A stretch of DNA of 64,000 nt. Source: Pseudomonas sp. JQ170C (GTDB lineage: Bacteria > Pseudomonadota > Gammaproteobacteria > Pseudomonadales > Pseudomonadaceae). Where the stretch lies: the NCBI RefSeq assembly GCF_035581345.1, contig NZ_CP141608.1:4742501-4806500 (forward strand), written 5' to 3'. Numbering within the stretch: position 1 is the stretch's first letter; each line of letters opens with the position of its first letter. The notes under the pieces were generated by a model, which was not told where the DNA came from, made no database searches, and saw nothing but the letters and a program-made list of their open reading frames with translations. Of this stretch, positions 31,390 to 42,300 are shown piece by piece. The translations under genes were made by a program, and so were the position numbers.

Positions 31390-31432
31390 GTGCGGCAAGC
31401 CCGCTCCTGGCGCAGGGGCGGGCTTGCCCCAC
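31390..31432. repeat. Imperfect REP palindrome
   Basis: GTGCGGCAAGCCCGCTCCTG and CAGGGGCGGGCTTGCCCCAC form an imperfect inverted repeat between glpK and glpR, related to the other REP copies. Confidence 0.75.
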
Positions 31433-31502
31433 GATACTGGTGGTAAGTGAAATCCTGCGGCATCATGGCGAAATTTGCCCCGGCAGCCCAGAAGGACCGC
31501 CC

Positions 31503-32258
31503 ATGAACCTGCCCCCTCGCCAACAACAGATCCTCGAACTGGTCCGCGAACGCGGTTACGTCAGTATCGAAGAAATGGCGCAGCTATTCGTCGTCACCCC
31601 GCAAACCATCCGCCGTGATATCAACCAACTGGCCGAAGTGAACCTGCTACGCCGCTACCACGGTGGCGCAGCCTATGACTCCAGCATCGAAAACACTGCC
31701 TATGCCATGCGCGCCGATCAGATGCGCGATGAAAAGCAGCGTATTGCCGAAGCCATCGCCGCCCAGATCCCGGATCACGCCTCGCTGTTCATCAACATCG
31801 GCACCACCACCGAATCCATCGCTCGCGCCCTGCTCAATCACAACCACCTGAAAATCATCACCAACAACCTGCATGTGGCCTCGATCCTCAGCGCCAAGGA
31901 CGATTTCGAGGTGCTGCTGGCAGGTGGCAACGTGCGTCGTGACGGGGGCGTGGTGGGCCAGGCCAGTGTCGATTTCATCAATCAGTTCAAAGTCGACTTT
32001 GCCCTGGTTGGCATCAGCGGTATCGACGAGGATGGCAGCCTGCTCGACTTTGACTACCAGGAAGTCCGGGTTTCCCAGGCGATCATCGCAAATGCCCGCC
32101 AGGTCATCCTCGCCGCCGACTCCAGCAAGTTCGGCCGCAACGCCATGGTGCGCCTGGGCTCGATCAGCCTGATCGACTGCCTGGTAACCGACCAGGCGCC
32201 CGTACCTGCCCTCACCCAATTGCTCAACCAATACAAGATCCGCCTGGACGTGGTCTGA
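31503..32258 (+). CDS. glpR: Glycerol-3-phosphate regulon repressor (DeoR family)
   Basis: A 251-residue DeoR-type repressor. The helix-turn-helix is near residues 20-40 ('[24 protein letters not shown]'), and the sugar-phosphate-isomerase-like effector domain contains '[18 protein letters not shown]'. It is expected to release DNA on binding glycerol 3-phosphate. It lies between glpK and glpD, and matching operators are seen at glpF and glpD. Confidence 0.94.
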   Translation: MNLPPRQQQILELVRERGYVSIEEMAQLFVVTPQTIRRDINQLAEVNLLRRYHGGAAYDSSIENTAYAMRADQMRDEKQRIAEAIAAQIPDHASLFINIGTTTESIARALLNHNHLKIITNNLHVASILSAKDDFEVLLAGGNVRRDGGVVGQASVDFINQFKVDFALVGISGIDEDGSLLDFDYQEVRVSQAIIANARQVILAADSSKFGRNAMVRLGSISLIDCLVTDQAPVPALTQLLNQYKIRLDVV

Positions 32259-32266
32259 GCCCTCCA

Positions 32267-32293
32267 CCACTGCTGCCGCAATGGCGGCAGTGG
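32267..32293 (+). terminator. Stem-loop after glpR
   Basis: CCACTGCTGCC and GGCGGCAGTGG arms (one mismatch) without a T tract, directly before the glpD operator region. Could be a weak terminator or mRNA stabiliser. Confidence 0.4.
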
Positions 32294-32294
32294 A

Positions 32295-32418
32295 AATGTT
32301 CGTTATTTTTCATTTAATTGTCATCCGATCAGTATTTTCTATGGGAAGCGACTGGCAGCAGGCATTCCGTTGCGCTAATATTTTCGTAAATGAACATCAA
32401 TGTTCAAATTCGATGTTA
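32295..32418 (+). promoter_or_regulatory. glpD control region with three GlpR-like operators
   Basis: Three 20-base sites resemble the GlpR consensus WATKYTCGWTAWCGMGMATW: 32295-32314 (16/20), 32379-32398 (16/20) and 32399-32418 (14/20). The last two are head to tail with no gap and end about 24 bases before the glpD GTG. The spacing between the first and the pair (84 bases, about eight turns) would allow a repression loop. Confidence 0.55.
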
Positions 32419-32441
32419 GAAAAGTTTAAAGGAAGCCGCCC

Positions 32442-33968
32442 GTGCCCCATCCCAGCCCGTCATCGCCTGCCCTTGCCGATCTCTACGACCTCGCCGTAAT
32501 TGGTGGTGGCATCAATGGCGTGGGCATCGCCGCCGATGCAGCGGGACGCGGCCTGTCGGTGTTCCTTTGCGAAAAGGACGACCTTGCCAGCCACACCTCG
32601 TCCGCCAGCAGCAAGCTGATCCACGGCGGCCTGCGCTACCTGGAGCACTATGAGTTCCGCCTGGTGCGCGAAGCCCTGGCCGAGCGTGAAGTGCTGTTGG
32701 CCAAGGCACCGCATATCGTCAAGCCGATGCGCTTCGTGCTGCCTCATCGCCCGCACCTGCGTCCAGCCTGGATGATCCGCGCCGGCCTGTTCCTCTATGA
32801 CAACCTGGGCAAACGCAAGCAACTGGGCGCCTCGCGCAGCCTGCGCTTCGGCCCGGGCAACCCGCTCAAGCCCAGCATCACCCGCGGTTTCGAGTATGCC
32901 GACTGCGCCGTCGATGACGCCCGCCTCGTGGTGCTCAACGCCATGGCGGCCCGCGAGAAAGGCGCGCACATCCGTACCCGCACGCGTTGCGTGAGTGCGC
33001 ACCGGGTCGATGGCGTGTGGCATGTGCAGCTAGAAAATGCCGACGGCAGCCTGCAGTCGATCAAAGCCCGGGCGCTGGTCAACGCGGCCGGCCCGTGGGT
33101 GGCCAAGTTCATCCAGGACGACCTCAAACTCGATGCCCCCTATGGCATTCGCCTGATCCAGGGCAGCCACCTGATCGTGCCCAAGCTCTACGAGGGCGAG
33201 CACGCCTATATCCTGCAGAACGAAGACCAGCGGATTGTCTTCGCCATTCCCTACCTGGATCGCTTCACCCTGATCGGCACCACCGACCGTGAGTACACCG
33301 GCGACCCGGCCAAAGTGGCGATCACCGACGCCGAAACCGACTACCTGCTCAACGTGGTCAACGCGCACTTCACTCACACGCTCAGCCGCGCCGATATCCT
33401 GCATACCTTTGCCGGTGTGCGTCCGCTGTGCAATGACGAGTCCGACAACCCCTCGGCAGTGACCCGCGACTACACCCTGGCGCTCTCTGCCAGCACCGGT
33501 GAAGCACCACTGCTGTCGGTTTTCGGCGGCAAGCTGACCACCTACCGCAAGCTGGCCGAATCGGCCATGAGCGAACTGGCGCCATTCTTCACCCAGATGC
33601 GTGGCAGTTGGACCGCCACCGCGCCGCTGCCGGGTGGCGAAGCGATGACCACCACCCAAGCGCTGGCCGATGCGATCCTGGCGCGCTGCGGCTGGCTGCC
33701 GGCCGAGATTGCCAAGCGTTGGGCGCTGACCTACGGCAGCCGTGTATGGCGCGTGCTCGAAGGCGTGCAAGGCCCTGAAGACCTCGGCGATGCCATCGGC
33801 GGCGGCCTGTTCACCCGCGAGGTGGACTACCTGCGCAGCGAAGAATGGGCCATGAGCGCTGACGACATTCTCTGGCGCCGTACCAAGCTTGGCCTGTTCA
33901 CCACGGCAACTGAACAACAGGCCCTGCGCGACTACCTGCAACGCCTGGAACTGCATCGCGCCGCCTGA
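32442..33968 (+). CDS. glpD: Aerobic glycerol-3-phosphate dehydrogenase
   Basis: A 508-residue peripheral-membrane flavoenzyme that oxidises glycerol 3-phosphate to dihydroxyacetone phosphate and passes electrons to ubiquinone. The FAD-binding motif 'DLAVIGGGINGVGIAADAAGRG' is at residues ~15-37, with 'ASSKLIHGGLRYLEHYEFRLV' and the C-terminal DAO domain following. It begins with GTG at 32442, 8 bases after AAAGGA. Completes the glycerol pathway started by glpF and glpK. Confidence 0.96.
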   Translation: MPHPSPSSPALADLYDLAVIGGGINGVGIAADAAGRGLSVFLCEKDDLASHTSSASSKLIHGGLRYLEHYEFRLVREALAEREVLLAKAPHIVKPMRFVLPHRPHLRPAWMIRAGLFLYDNLGKRKQLGASRSLRFGPGNPLKPSITRGFEYADCAVDDARLVVLNAMAAREKGAHIRTRTRCVSAHRVDGVWHVQLENADGSLQSIKARALVNAAGPWVAKFIQDDLKLDAPYGIRLIQGSHLIVPKLYEGEHAYILQNEDQRIVFAIPYLDRFTLIGTTDREYTGDPAKVAITDAETDYLLNVVNAHFTHTLSRADILHTFAGVRPLCNDESDNPSAVTRDYTLALSASTGEAPLLSVFGGKLTTYRKLAESAMSELAPFFTQMRGSWTATAPLPGGEAMTTTQALADAILARCGWLPAEIAKRWALTYGSRVWRVLEGVQGPEDLGDAIGGGLFTREVDYLRSEEWAMSADDILWRRTKLGLFTTATEQQALRDYLQRLELHRAA

Positions 33969-33975
33969 CGCCTTT

Positions 33976-34038
33976 AGGAGCGGGCTTGCCTCGCGATTCG
34001 CGACTCTCTGGTAGAGCGCATCGCGAGGCGCCCGCCCC
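33976..34038. repeat. REP pair (inverted, spaced arms)
   Basis: AGGAGCGGGCTTGCCTCGCG and an inverted copy ATCGCGAGGCGCCCGCCCC are separated by about 22 bases after glpD. Arms are more diverged than at other REP sites. Confidence 0.7.
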
Positions 34039-34042
34039 ACAA

Positions 34043-34090
34043 GCATTCGGTTTTCCGAATGCCACTCCCCGCCGCATTCGGACATCCGGA
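34043..34090 (+). promoter_or_regulatory. Paired AauR-type enhancer sites
   Basis: GCATTCGGTTTTCCGAATGC at 34043-34062 is a perfect 8+4+8 palindrome containing TTCGGNNNNCCGAA, the motif I recall reported for AauR in P. putida. A second copy, TTCGGACATCCGGA at 34077-34090, differs by one base. Their centres are 31 bases apart, about three helical turns, and they lie about 80-110 bases upstream of the sigma-54 promoter. Confidence 0.75.
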
Positions 34091-34164
34091 CGAATCGCCC
34101 ATCGCTAAACCTTCAGAAAAGATTAATACCTTTATTTTTCAGGACTTTATGATCAAAGTCAGGG

Positions 34165-34183
34165 CTTGGCATGAGTCATGCTC
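34165..34183 (+). promoter_or_regulatory. Sigma-54 promoter of aatJ
   Basis: CTTGGCATGAGTCATGCTC has the invariant GG (34168-34169) and GC (34180-34181) separated by exactly 10 bases, matching TGGCAC-N5-TTGCW. It drives aatJ from about 34193, leaving a leader of roughly 90 bases that carries an A-rich Hfq/Crc-like stretch at 34258-34268. Confidence 0.75.
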
Positions 34184-34284
34184 TACACTCAGTACCCGAA
34201 TGCGCAAAACGCTTCATTGCAGTGTTCGCTGAACGAAGAGCCCGCCAACGGCTTCATAAAAAAAACAACGTCGAGGAAATTTTG

Positions 34285-35217
34285 ATGCGTATCGTTCCCC
34301 ACCTGTTGGGCGCAGCCGTCGCGGCTGCTTTGATCAGCATGCCAGTCACCGCCGCCGAGCTGACGGGCACCCTGAAGAAAATCAACGACTCCGGCACCAT
34401 TACCCTGGGGCACCGCGACGCCTCCATTCCGTTCTCCTACATCGCCGACGCTTCGGGTAAACCCGTCGGTTACTCCCATGACATCCAGCTGGCAATCGTC
34501 GAGGCCCTGAAAAAGGACCTGAACAAGCCAGACCTGAAGGTCAAGTACAACCTCGTCACTTCCCAGACCCGCATCCCGCTGGTACAGAACGGCACCGTTG
34601 ACGTCGAGTGTGGCTCGACCACCAACAACATCGAGCGCCAGCAGCAAGTGGCCTTCTCGGTCGGTATCTTCGAAGTGGGTACCCGCCTGCTGACCAAAGC
34701 CGAAGACGGCAAGCCGGAAAACGCCAAGTACAAGGACTTCCCGGACCTGGCCGGCAAGAACGTGGTCACCACCGCAGGCACCACGTCCGAGCGCATCCTC
34801 AAGTCGATGAACGCCGACAAGCAAATGAAGATGAACGTCATCTCGGCCAAGGACCACGGCGAATCCTTCCAGATGCTCGAATCCGGCCGCGCCGTGGCCT
34901 TCATGATGGACGACGCACTGCTCGCCGGCGAAATGGCCAAGGCCAAGAACCCGAAAGGCTGGGCAATCGTCGGCACCCCGCAGTCCTATGAAATCTACGG
35001 CTGCATGGTTCGCAAGGACGACGCACCGTTCAAGGAAGCGGTCGACAAGGCCATCGTGGCCCTCTACAAGTCGGGCGAGATCAACAAGATCTACGACAAG
35101 TGGTTCAACCAGCCAGTCCCGCCAAAAGGCCTGAACCTGCAATTCCCAATGAGCGACGAGCTCAAGGCGCTGATCGCCAATCCTACCGACAAAGCTGCAG
35201 ACGAAAAGAAGTCCTGA
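34285..35217 (+). CDS. aatJ: Glutamate/aspartate ABC transporter, periplasmic binding protein
   Basis: A 310-residue solute-binding protein (family 3) with a signal peptide at residues 1-24 (ending VTAAE). The amino-acid-binding features 'GHRDASIPFSY', 'QNGTVDVECGSTTN' and 'TTAGTTSER' are those of GltI/AatJ for acidic amino acids. GAGGAAA precedes the ATG at 34285; an upstream in-frame ATG at 34171 lies inside the sigma-54 promoter and is not used. First gene of aatJ-aatQ-aatM-aatP. Confidence 0.94.
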   Translation: MRIVPHLLGAAVAAALISMPVTAAELTGTLKKINDSGTITLGHRDASIPFSYIADASGKPVGYSHDIQLAIVEALKKDLNKPDLKVKYNLVTSQTRIPLVQNGTVDVECGSTTNNIERQQQVAFSVGIFEVGTRLLTKAEDGKPENAKYKDFPDLAGKNVVTTAGTTSERILKSMNADKQMKMNVISAKDHGESFQMLESGRAVAFMMDDALLAGEMAKAKNPKGWAIVGTPQSYEIYGCMVRKDDAPFKEAVDKAIVALYKSGEINKIYDKWFNQPVPPKGLNLQFPMSDELKALIANPTDKAADEKKS

Positions 35218-35244
35218 TCCCCAGCTAGTTAGTGTCTAACCTTT

Positions 35245-35273
35245 CATCCGAGGGCGTGTTACGCCCTCGGATG
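35245..35273 (+). terminator. Perfect stem-loop between aatJ and aatQ
   Basis: Two 13-base arms (CATCCGAGGGCGT / ACGCCCTCGGATG) with a GTT loop and no T tract. Likely an mRNA-stabilising or partial-termination element that keeps binding-protein expression above that of the membrane subunits. Confidence 0.65.
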
Positions 35274-35316
35274 CTCGAAGGTGCCCGTGAAACAACTGAT
35301 CTGAGGGGAGATCCCG

Positions 35317-36063
35317 ATGAATTACAACTGGGACTGGGGCGTATTCTTCAAGTCCACCGGCGTTGGCAGCGAAACCTACCTGGACTGGTACATCACCGGC
35401 CTGGGCTGGACGATCGGCATTGCCGTTGCCGCCTGGATCATCGCATTGATGCTGGGTTCTGTACTCGGCGTCATGCGTACCGTTCCGAACCGACTGGTAT
35501 CGGGTATTGCCACGGCCTACGTGGAACTCTTTCGTAACGTACCGCTGCTGGTGCAGCTGTTCATCTGGTACTTCCTGGTGCCCGACCTGCTGCCAGAAGG
35601 CCTGCAGGAGTGGTTCAAGCAAGACCTCAACCCGACCACCTCGGCATTCATCAGTGTGGTGATCTGCCTGGGCCTGTTCACCGCCGCCCGTGTCTGCGAA
35701 CAAGTGCGTACCGGTATCCAGGCACTGCCCCGCGGCCAGGAAGCCGCAGCCCGCGCCATGGGTTTCAGCCTGCCGCAGATCTATTGGAACGTGCTGCTGC
35801 CGCAAGCCTACCGGATCATCATTCCGCCGCTGACCTCCGAATTCCTGAACGTGTTCAAGAATTCCTCGGTGGCCTCGCTGATCGGCCTGATGGAGTTGCT
35901 GGCACAGACCAAGCAGACCGCCGAATTCTCAGCCAACCTGTTTGAAGCCTTCACCCTGGCGACCCTGATCTACTTCACCCTGAACATGGGCCTGATGCTG
36001 CTGATGCGCATGGTCGAGAAGAAAGTCGCCGTGCCCGGCCTGATCTCCGTGGGGGGTAAATAA
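35317..36063 (+). CDS. aatQ: Glutamate/aspartate ABC transporter permease (GltJ-like)
   Basis: A 248-residue inner-membrane permease of the HisM/GltJ family with about five helices; the EAA loop that contacts the ATPase is 'EAAARAMGFSLPQIYWNVLLPQA'. GAGGGGAG precedes the ATG. It pairs with AatM to form the channel. Confidence 0.94.
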   Translation: MNYNWDWGVFFKSTGVGSETYLDWYITGLGWTIGIAVAAWIIALMLGSVLGVMRTVPNRLVSGIATAYVELFRNVPLLVQLFIWYFLVPDLLPEGLQEWFKQDLNPTTSAFISVVICLGLFTAARVCEQVRTGIQALPRGQEAAARAMGFSLPQIYWNVLLPQAYRIIIPPLTSEFLNVFKNSSVASLIGLMELLAQTKQTAEFSANLFEAFTLATLIYFTLNMGLMLLMRMVEKKVAVPGLISVGGK

Positions 36064-36728
36064 TGGACTTCAGTGGAATCATTCCCGCCCTGCCGGGCCT
36101 GTGGAACGGCATGCTGATGACCCTGCAACTGATGGTCATGGGCGTGGTCGGCGGTATTGCGCTGGGCACCGTCCTGGCACTGATGCGGCTGTCGTCGAGC
36201 AAGCTCCTGGCAAACGTTGCCGGGGCCTACGTCAACTACTTCCGTTCCATCCCGCTGCTGCTGGTCATCACCTGGTTCTACCTGGCGGTGCCGTTCGTGC
36301 TGCGCTGGATCACCGGCGAAGACACCCCGGTCGGTGCGTTCACCTCCTGCGTCGTGGCCTTCATGATGTTCGAGGCGGCGTACTTCTGTGAAATCGTCCG
36401 TGCCGGTGTGCAGTCGATCTCCAAAGGCCAGATGGGCGCAGCCCAGGCCCTGGGCATGACCTACGGCCAGACCATGCGCCTGATCATCCTGCCCCAGGCA
36501 TTTCGCAAGATGACCCCACTGCTGCTGCAGCAGAGCATCATCCTGTTCCAGGACACCTCGCTGGTCTACACCGTCGGCCTGGTGGACTTCCTCAACTCCG
36601 CACGTGCCAACGGCGACATCATCGGACGCTCGAACGAGTTCCTGGTCTTCGCCGGTATCGTGTACTTCGTCATCAGCTTCTCCGCTTCCTTCCTGGTCAA
36701 GCGTCTGCAGAAAAGGATAACCGTATGA
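36063..36728 (+). CDS. aatM: Glutamate/aspartate ABC transporter permease (GltK-like)
   Basis: A 221-residue second permease subunit; EAA loop '[23 protein letters not shown]'. The start ATG overlaps the aatQ stop by one base (TAATG) and the 3' end overlaps aatP, indicating coupled translation of the membrane and ATPase subunits. Confidence 0.94.
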   Translation: MDFSGIIPALPGLWNGMLMTLQLMVMGVVGGIALGTVLALMRLSSSKLLANVAGAYVNYFRSIPLLLVITWFYLAVPFVLRWITGEDTPVGAFTSCVVAFMMFEAAYFCEIVRAGVQSISKGQMGAAQALGMTYGQTMRLIILPQAFRKMTPLLLQQSIILFQDTSLVYTVGLVDFLNSARANGDIIGRSNEFLVFAGIVYFVISFSASFLVKRLQKRITV

Positions 36729-37459
36729 TTTCCATCAAGAACGTCAACAAGTGGTACGGCGACTTCCAGGTTCTGACCGACTGCAACACCGACGTCAAGA
36801 AAGGTGAAGTGGTGGTGGTTTGCGGCCCGTCCGGTTCCGGCAAGTCGACCCTGATCAAGTGCGTCAACGCCCTGGAGCCCTTCCAGAAGGGTGACATCAT
36901 CGTCGACGGCACTTCGATCGCCGACCCCAAGACCAACCTGCCAAAACTGCGCTCGCGGGTCGGCATGGTGTTCCAGCACTTCGAGCTGTTCCCGCACCTG
37001 ACCATCACCGAAAACCTGACCATTGCCCAGCGCAAGGTCCTGGGCCGCAGTGAAGCCGAAGCGACCAAGAAGGGCCTGGCCCTGCTCGATCGCGTCGGCC
37101 TGAGCAGCCAGGCGAAGAAACACCCGGGCCAGCTCTCCGGTGGCCAGCAGCAACGCGTTGCGATTGCCCGCGCACTGGCCATGGACCCGATCGTCATGCT
37201 GTTCGACGAACCGACCTCGGCCCTTGACCCGGAAATGGTCAGCGAAGTGCTGGACGTGATGGTCCAGCTGGCCAACGAAGGCATGACCATGATGTGCGTG
37301 ACCCACGAAATGGGCTTCGCCCGCAAGGTCGCCAACCGCGTCATCTTCATGGACAAGGGCAACATCATCGAGGACTGCACCAAGGAAGAATTCTTCGGTG
37401 ACCCGCACGCCCGCGATGAGCGTACCCAGCACTTCCTCAGCAAAATCCTGCAGCACTGA
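36725..37459 (+). CDS. aatP: Glutamate/aspartate ABC transporter ATPase
   Basis: A 244-residue ATPase of the GlnQ/HisP class. Walker A 'GPSGSGKST' near residues 33-41, signature '[15 protein letters not shown]', Walker B '[14 protein letters not shown]', H-loop 'CVTHEMGFA'. It completes the transporter. Confidence 0.96.
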   Translation: MISIKNVNKWYGDFQVLTDCNTDVKKGEVVVVCGPSGSGKSTLIKCVNALEPFQKGDIIVDGTSIADPKTNLPKLRSRVGMVFQHFELFPHLTITENLTIAQRKVLGRSEAEATKKGLALLDRVGLSSQAKKHPGQLSGGQQQRVAIARALAMDPIVMLFDEPTSALDPEMVSEVLDVMVQLANEGMTMMCVTHEMGFARKVANRVIFMDKGNIIEDCTKEEFFGDPHARDERTQHFLSKILQH

Positions 37460-37468
37460 GGTGTTAAT

Positions 37469-37500
37469 ACTGCCTGTCCGGTGTACGCCGGGCAGGCAGT
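37469..37500 (+). terminator. Hairpin between aatP and aauS
   Basis: ACTGCCTG-TCCGG ... CCGGG-CAGGCAGT stem-loop without a clear T tract; may partly separate transporter expression from the two-component genes. Confidence 0.5.
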
Positions 37501-37524
37501 GCTGTTAGTTACAGGGCCACTGTG

Positions 37525-39428
37525 ATGAAATGCGATCCCACGCTCTTTCGCCCAGCCAAGCCTGCCCTTGCCGTGAAACCCCGTTTGATCCGCCAACTGC
37601 TGATTCCACCCCTGATCATCCTGTTGATGATTGGCCTGGGTGTGGCTGGCTTCATGATCAGCGAGCACAACGGCATCCGCACCTTGAGCGAAACCGGCGA
37701 GCGCCAGCTTGAGCTGCACGCGCGCGGGGTCGAGAGCGAAATCAGCAAGTACACCTACCTGCCCAGCCTGCTGGAACTGGAAGACAGTGTCTCCAGCCTG
37801 CTGACTGAAACCGATGGCGAGAGTCGCCAGGCGGTCAACGAATACCTCGAAGGCCTGAACCGGCGCAGCCGCAGCCGGGCCATCTTCGTGCTCGACACCA
37901 CCGGCCGCGTGCAGGCCACCAGCAACTGGCGCGATGTCGACAGTTTCCTCGGTGAAGACCTGTCGTTCCGTGCCTATTTCCAGGACGCCGTGCGCGGCCA
38001 GCCCGGGCGCTTCTATGGCATTGGCAGCACCAATGGCGAGCCTGGCTACTACCTGGCCCATGGCCTGGAAGAACACGGCAAGATCATTGGCGTGGCCGTG
38101 ATCAAAGTGCGCCTGGAAGCGATGGAAGAACGCTGGCAGCGCGCACGCCTGGAGGCCTTCGTCAGCGACGAGAATGGCATCATCATCCTTTCCAGCGACC
38201 CGGCCCGGCGCCTCAAGTCAGTACGTCCGCTGAGCCCGGAAACCAAGGAGCGCCTGGCCCGCAGCCTGCAGTATTACTGGTGGCCGCTCAACGAGCTGCA
38301 GCCCTTGTCGCGGGAAAAATACGCCGACGGCATCGAAAAGCTGAGCTTTCCGGCCAATGCCGAACTCGGAGATGGCAGCCACGAAGTCGCCTACCTGGCC
38401 CAGACACGGCGGCTTAACGACACGCCCTGGCATTTCACCCTGCTCACACCGCTGCAAGACCTGCGCCGCGAGTCGACCATCCAGGGCATGCTGGTCGCCG
38501 TGGCGTTTGCCTTGCTGACCATCCTGCTGATTGCCTGGAACGAGCGTCGCAAGGTGATCGCCACACGCCTGGCTGCCCGCGAAGCCCTGGAAGAAGCCAA
38601 CAGCCAGCTGGAGCGCAAGATTACCGAGCGCACCGCCGACCTGCGGGCCAGCAACGAACGCCTCATCGGCCAGATCCGCGAACGCCGGCATGCCGAACAA
38701 ACCCTGCGCCACGCCCAGGACGAACTGGTCCAGGCCGGCAAGCTTGCCGCCATCGGCCAGATGTCCACCAGCATCGCCCATGAGCTGAACCAGCCGTTGG
38801 CAGCCTTGCGCACCCTTTCGGGCAACACCGTGCGCTTCCTTGAGCGCGGTGCCCTGGAAACCGCCAGCACCAACCTGCGCACCATGAACGACTTGATCGA
38901 CCGCATGGGCCGCATTACGGCCAGCCTGCGTTCCTTCGCCCGGCGCGGCGACGACAGCGGCCAGGCATCGCTGGCCAAGGCCGTGGAGGCCAGCCTGCAA
39001 GTGCTGGGCAGCCGCATTGCAGGGTGTCACCTGAAACTGCACAGCCACTTCGATGACCAGCAACTGGCCATCGACCAGACGCGCCTCGAGCAAATCCTCG
39101 TCAACCTGATCGGCAACGCCCTCGACGCCATGGCCGCCCAACCCCTGCCCCAGCTCTGGCTGGAAGGCGAACTGCAGGGCGACAAGTACCGCCTGCGGGT
39201 GCGCGACAACGGCCACGGCATCGATGACGAAGCGCGCAAGCACCTGTTCGAGCCCTTTTTCACCACCAAACCGGGAGAGCAAGGCCTGGGCCTGGGCCTG
39301 ACCCTGTCCGCCAGCCTCGCGGCCGCAGCCAAAGGCAACCTGAGTGTCGAACACCCCACCGGCGGTGGTACCGCGTTCGTCCTCACCCTGCCATTGGTCA
39401 ATGCCCCCACAGAAACTGCCGAGTCCCT

Positions 39429-39432
<4 letters not shown>
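37525..39432 (+). CDS. aauS: Sensor histidine kinase for acidic amino acids (DctB-like)
   Basis: A membrane kinase of about 635 residues. A membrane helix at ~20-40 is followed by a periplasmic dCache-like sensing domain (~45-315), a second helix (~320-342), a coiled-coil linker rich in 'LERKITERTADLRASNERL', the phospho-acceptor His419 in 'SIAHELNQPLAALR', and a C-terminal ATPase domain with 'RVRDNGHGID' and 'GLGLGLT'. Start is ATG 37525 (a GTG sits just before it). It overlaps aauR by 4 bases. Its linkage to aatJQMP supports the AauS assignment. Confidence 0.92.
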
Positions 39433-40754
<1,322 letters not shown>

Positions 40755-40778
40755 CCCGCCGCACCAACAGGAAAGCAC

Positions 40779-41114
40779 GTGGACCTGATACTCAAAGCCT
40801 GCCTGGGCGCAGCCGTGGTGGTGATCCTTGCCGCGCTGGCAAAAACCCGCAACTACTACATTGCGGGACTGGTCCCGCTGTTCCCGACCTTCGCCCTGAT
40901 CGCCCACTACATCGTCGGCAAGGGCCGCTCGCTCGACGACCTGAAGACCACCATCCTGTTCGGCATGTGGTCGATCATTCCGTATTTCGTCTACCTGGCA
41001 GCCTTGTACTTGCTGGTCGACCGCATGCGCCTGGAGGCTTCACTGGCCCTGGCGGCCGTCGCCTGGCTGGTCGCGGCGACCGTACTGGTCAGCCTCTGGG
41101 TACGCCTGCACTAA
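40779..41114 (+). CDS. GlpM-like inner-membrane protein
   Basis: A 111-residue protein with four membrane helices matching the GlpM family (MDLILKACLGAAVVVILAAL..., 'AGLVPLFPTFALIAHYIVG'). GlpM was linked to alginate production and glycerol metabolism in P. aeruginosa, but its molecular role is unclear. It starts with GTG at 40779 after CAGGAAA, 24 bases behind aauR, so it is probably read through from the aau operon. Confidence 0.8.
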   Translation: MDLILKACLGAAVVVILAALAKTRNYYIAGLVPLFPTFALIAHYIVGKGRSLDDLKTTILFGMWSIIPYFVYLAALYLLVDRMRLEASLALAAVAWLVAATVLVSLWVRLH

Positions 41115-42100
41115 AGCTGGGCCCAATGGCTCATGTCTTCGCGATGGGCCTTCAAGTAAGGCAGCACGGCGGCCAGCAAGGGCGCCTTGAATTGCTCCTG
41201 GAAGCGGTGCGCCAACCCCGGAATCAAGCGTAACTGGCTGCCCTGGATATGGGCGGCCAGATGCACCCCATGCATGACGGGTAGCAACGGATCGGCAGTG
41301 CCATGCACCACCAGGGTCGGCAGGCGCAGGTTGTTGAGCAGTTCGACGCGGCTCGGCTCGGCGAGAATCGCCATGATCTGGCGCTTCACGCCTTCGGGGT
41401 TGAACGCCCGGTCATAGGCCTGCGCCGCCTGCTCCAGCAATGCCTGGCGATCATCCTTGACCTGGGGACTGCCCAGTGCGGCCAGCAGGTCGGCCTGTTG
41501 CTCCAGCGCCACTTCGCGACTGGGCGCCCCGCGCCTGGCCAGCAACTGCACCAGCGCAGGGCTCGGTGCCGGCAAGCCCACAGCGCCAGAGCTGGACATG
41601 ATCAACGTCAGGCTCTCCACCCGCTGCGGCGCCATTGCGGCCAGGTGCTGAGCGATCATCCCGCCCATGCTCACGCCAAGCACATGAAAACGCTCAACGC
41701 GCAGGGCATTCATCAGGCTCAGGCCATCGTCGGCCATGTCACTCAGGGTATAGGGCGCCCCCACCGACAGGCCCAGTTTGTAGCGCAGCAACTCATAGGT
41801 GAGGTTGGCGCCCGGCGGCGCCTGGTTCCAGGACGACAGGCCAACGTCGCGGTTGTCATAACGAATCACCCTGAAGCCCTGCTGGCACAGGGCGACCAGC
41901 ACCTCATCGGGCCAATGGATCAATTGCCCTCCCAGGCCCATGACCAGCAACAAGGCAGGGTCCGAATCACGGCCGATGCTCTGGTAGGCCAGGCTGACCT
42001 GCGCCAGCCGTGCCTGCTGCACCGGCGCATGGACGTCACAACGCGCCGCCGTCGCAACGTGAGTGCATAAGAACAGGAAAAAAAACAAAAAAGCCCGCAT
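41111..42100 (-). CDS. Secreted alpha/beta hydrolase
   Basis: A 329-residue hydrolase with an N-terminal signal peptide ([18 protein letters not shown]), so probably periplasmic. The nucleophile is Ser144 in 'LGVSMGGM'; the acid is the Asp in 'GTADPLLP' and the base the His in 'PGLAHRF'. The oxyanion segment is '[10 protein letters not shown]'. I prefer the ATG at 42100 over a TTG at 42121 because it begins the signal peptide. Converges on, and overlaps by 4 bases, the glpM-like gene. Substrate unknown. Confidence 0.88.
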   Translation of the reverse strand: MRAFLFFFLFLCTHVATAARCDVHAPVQQARLAQVSLAYQSIGRDSDPALLLVMGLGGQLIHWPDEVLVALCQQGFRVIRYDNRDVGLSSWNQAPPGANLTYELLRYKLGLSVGAPYTLSDMADDGLSLMNALRVERFHVLGVSMGGMIAQHLAAMAPQRVESLTLIMSSSGAVGLPAPSPALVQLLARRGAPSREVALEQQADLLAALGSPQVKDDRQALLEQAAQAYDRAFNPEGVKRQIMAILAEPSRVELLNNLRLPTLVVHGTADPLLPVMHGVHLAAHIQGSQLRLIPGLAHRFQEQFKAPLLAAVLPYLKAHREDMSHWAQL

Positions 42101-42300
42101 GAGTGAAACACCAGAATGCAAATCCCCAGTAGAGCGCGAGTCTGATGAAATTCATTCAATCGCGCTGCCACAGTTGCGTGACAGTTTGATGAATCTGGCC
42201 CAGCGGTCACCTCACTAACTATCTACCGCCTGCCCCCACAGGATCGGCCGCCCAATGGGATTGCCACTCTCGGCATCACCCCCTTTCGGAAAGCCTTTTC

